NCBI GenBank assembly: GCA_030065175.1
Contig: JASJDH010000007.1
Coordinates: forward strand, 1 to 55,801
Length of the DNA: 55,801 bases
Source: Leptolyngbyaceae cyanobacterium MO_188.B28
GTDB taxonomy: Bacteria; Cyanobacteriota; Cyanobacteriia; Phormidesmidales; Phormidesmidaceae
Reading direction: 5' to 3'
Positions 54,701 to 55,801 of this stretch are shown piece after piece. How positions within the stretch are numbered: position 1 is the stretch's first letter; each line of letters begins with the position of its first letter. A model generated the notes under the pieces. That model was not told the DNA's origin, made no database searches, and was given only the letters and a program-made list of their open reading frames with translations. Position numbers and translations under genes: made by a program.

Positions 54701-55554
54701 GATTCGACATTATCTAATAACAGAAGACACCGGTGCTGACGCAAGTAATCCAGCAGGTGAGCAATCTTGCCCTCTAACGTGGCGGGCAGTTCCATCTCTT
54801 GATAATTCGATAGGAAATGAATCAGTTCGGTCAGGATTTCTTCAGCCGGTGGAGCGTTCCGCAGCGATCGCCAAGCCAGAAATTCAAATTCTTCCTGTAT
54901 CTGTTCCGCTAGTTTCACTGACAAGGTGGTTTTACCCATTCCCCCCATCCCCAGGAGGGTAATCAGCTTGCAGCGATCCTCCACAACCCACTGAGTCAGG
55001 GTGTCCATTTCACTCTCTCGCCCGTAGAAAATGGAAACATCCAACGCCTCCCCCCAATCTTGACGCCCTCTGCCATTGGGTCGGGATAAATTTCCTGAAA
55101 TACCCTGCTCGGACAGCGCCCCTTGCGTATGCTCTCGGGTCACTTGTTTAGACTTTGCCGGCCGCCGTCGCTCCCATTCCTGCTCAAACCGATGCAAATT
55201 GGCGGTCCGCTCCTGTCGTCCATGCCAAAGGTGCAACGTAAAATGCCACACATCTGACCCTTGAGTTGAGGGTCGGTTATCCTCCAGAATTTCTAGAAAA
55301 TCCTCAAATCGTTTCAACCCCTCCTTGATTTGAGGTCCTGTCAACTTGCCCCCATAAGCATCTTTAGCGGTTAACTCCTCTAAATATCTCACCTTAGTCC
55401 TAACCACCAACTGCTGCTCTGTCCGCCAATGAATTTGAATATGGTGACGGAGGTGGTCACAGTCCGACAAAGCATCGACAGCATAGGCCAGCAGTCCCTC
55501 TAAGAGTCGACTCGCCCGTTGTTTTGACCGAGGACCATAGCTAGGTCTCGCCAT
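51748..55554 (-). CDS. NB-ARC NTPase with pentapeptide and 14 WD40 repeats
   Basis: 1268 residues. Residues 1-140 form a conserved-looking helical N-terminal domain (RLLEGLLAYA, FLEILEDNRPSTQGS, HFTLHLWHGRQ) of unknown function, in the place where effector or death-like adaptor domains usually sit. NB-ARC runs about 170-480: Walker A LGMGGMGKTT (201-210), Walker B CLLLLDNVES, GNPLALKIVA (GLPL-type). A helical stretch and a short run of pentapeptide-like units (590-625) follow, then 14 WD40 repeats (about 635-1240), enough for two seven-bladed propellers. The domain order is that of plant/animal-type STAND sensors (Apaf-1-like). It probably opens on ligand binding to the propeller. No partner effector is adjacent. 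Convergent with the catalase-related gene across 18 bp. Confidence 0.92.
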   Translation of the reverse strand: MARPSYGPRSKQRASRLLEGLLAYAVDALSDCDHLRHHIQIHWRTEQQLVVRTKVRYLEELTAKDAYGGKLTGPQIKEGLKRFEDFLEILEDNRPSTQGSDVWHFTLHLWHGRQERTANLHRFEQEWERRRPAKSKQVTREHTQGALSEQGISGNLSRPNGRGRQDWGEALDVSIFYGRESEMDTLTQWVVEDRCKLITLLGMGGMGKTTLSVKLAEQIQEEFEFLAWRSLRNAPPAEEILTELIHFLSNYQEMELPATLEGKIAHLLDYLRQHRCLLLLDNVESILQGGAQSGHFQAGYEGYGHLLRCVEEGRHQSCVICTSREKPRGIAFREGVTLPIRSMQLKGLSQIEGQGIFEARGCFGGGYQDWREIFEHFAGNPLALKIVASTVQELFEGNVAELMPYLRQKVLGFEDIRDLLQQQFGRLSAIEQQVMYWLAVNRDPISLTDLAADVVSGAVSRRLPEVLKSLGRRSLVERNKGQWLLQPVVMEFVTDRFVKQICDEFRDWESGIRGCELFNSHALIKAQSKDYVRQAQIRLILRPVIDAVIAALGSSQRVEQQLKQMLASLRRESPLKPGYMAGNILNLLRELMADLRQLDCSYLAIWQANLLDINLHQVNFAHCDLSKSVFTDTLSANLSVAFSPDGDRFATGNADGDVRVWQADNCKKVLICRGHASWVAAIAFSPDGQTLASGSFDQTVKLWDLSTGKCLMVLEGHTDWIWSVAFSPDGQMLASSGNDQTIKLWDVLTGRCIRTLEGHAKWVCSVAFSRNGQVLASGSDDHTVKLWDIHTGQLLQNLQGHTGMVKSVAFDPTGQALISGGRDGVIRLWDVTTGQCLKTFGGNLPSLIMSVAYTSRAGSSQKSMTNGFESTTDHLLASGSQSGIVRVWEVSTGDCVKTLKGHSSTVWSVDFHPNGQTLLSGSHDSTVKVWNAQTGQSLRTLRGYSAGVRAIAFSPDGQLLASGSDDKKVRLWEMQADCHLYTLGEHISGVWSVAFSPDGQTLASTGVDAIRLWDMPTRQVRKTLRGHASIVWVAFSPDGQTLASGSADETIQFWDVQSGRSLKTISNNTGKIWSVAFSPDGQILASGSEDATVKLWNAQSGDCITTFQGHASLVFSVAFSPDGKILASGSSDQTIRIWDLQSGLCRRILTCSGRLWSVRFSPDGRMLACGSDNQTIQLWDIQSGKSLNVLRGHVGEVWSVAFNHHNGALVSGGQDGTVKLWDVQTGKCINTLRDKRPYEKMNITAVTGLTDVQKETLKTLGAVEDVID

Positions 55555-55801
55555 GGAATTGCCTCAACATCCTCTCTAAAGTTCGGGGAATCCCCTAAGT
55601 GAAGAACTTCCCCTAATCCTTCCATCCCTGATTCTAAAAGACTTTCTGGTCGCAAATAGGTCGATTAGCTTTAGGTGGGTTCAATTCATTATTCTTTCAT
55701 TATTCTAATTTCACAATCTGGCGGAAGTAAAACCACCTGAATTTCGGCGTTGTCCGATTCAGTTCATTACCGCCCAGCTTCAAATCAGACTTTGAATAGC
55801 C

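Overview
The window is chromosomal DNA of a cyanobacterium. The evidence is a form IB-type RuBisCO cluster in the order rbcL-rbcX-rbcS, a probable ntcB-cnaT nitrate-control pair behind an NtcA-type promoter, very frequent GCGATCGC (HIP1) octamers, many multi-PAS/GAF sensor kinases, and large WD40/STAND/TIR proteins. This gene content, together with abundant short tandem repeats and palindromes between genes, points to a large-genome filamentous (Oscillatoriales-like) strain. The genus cannot be fixed from sequence alone.

Left part (1-9.6 kb, minus strand): three sensor kinases. One hybrid kinase runs off the left edge and follows a small lipoprotein with a molybdopterin-oxidoreductase-like fold that lacks a cysteine ligand. 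A CHASE kinase and a very large CBS-GAF-PAS hybrid kinase share a nearly identical catalytic core. Next come an exported acetamidase/formamidase-family protein, a DUF819 membrane protein, an SGNH hydrolase and an internally deleted Uma2 remnant. The rbcLXS cluster (14.1-16.6 kb) ends in a strong terminator and has an upstream palindrome.

Middle (17-31 kb): an exported seven-repeat propeller protein with a good promoter and terminator, a lone receiver domain convergent with a PAS kinase, a cysteine synthase, a WecG/TagA glycosyltransferase, a YgfZ-like folate-binding protein and an SH3 protein. A decaying stretch follows at 28-31.6 kb: a serine-protease fragment, a frameshifted beta-helix protein and an orphan WD40 piece.

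The most unusual unit is 31.6-36.7 kb. It holds two overlapping genes (TAATG junction). The first encodes TIR + DUF4062-like + a TIR-like domain. The second encodes an nSTAND1 NTPase fused to TIR and then to a membrane CHASE2 sensor. This looks like a membrane-anchored NTPase/TIR conflict or cell-death system. An NB-ARC protein with 14 WD40 repeats lies at the right end (51.7-55.6 kb).

Right part (37-51.7 kb): a TraB protein with an 18-bp minisatellite, a GNAT enzyme, a ChaN lipoprotein, and a HEAT-repeat protein followed by ntcB-cnaT. Then come a truncated and frameshifted endonuclease/exonuclease/phosphatase pseudogene, a haem-oxygenase-like di-iron protein and a GAF-GAF-GGDEF-EAL protein. 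Next is a two-gene unit pairing a cyclooxygenase-like haem dioxygenase with a catalase-related protein, a plausible oxylipin pathway. No tRNA, rRNA, CRISPR array or intact insertion sequence was recognised.
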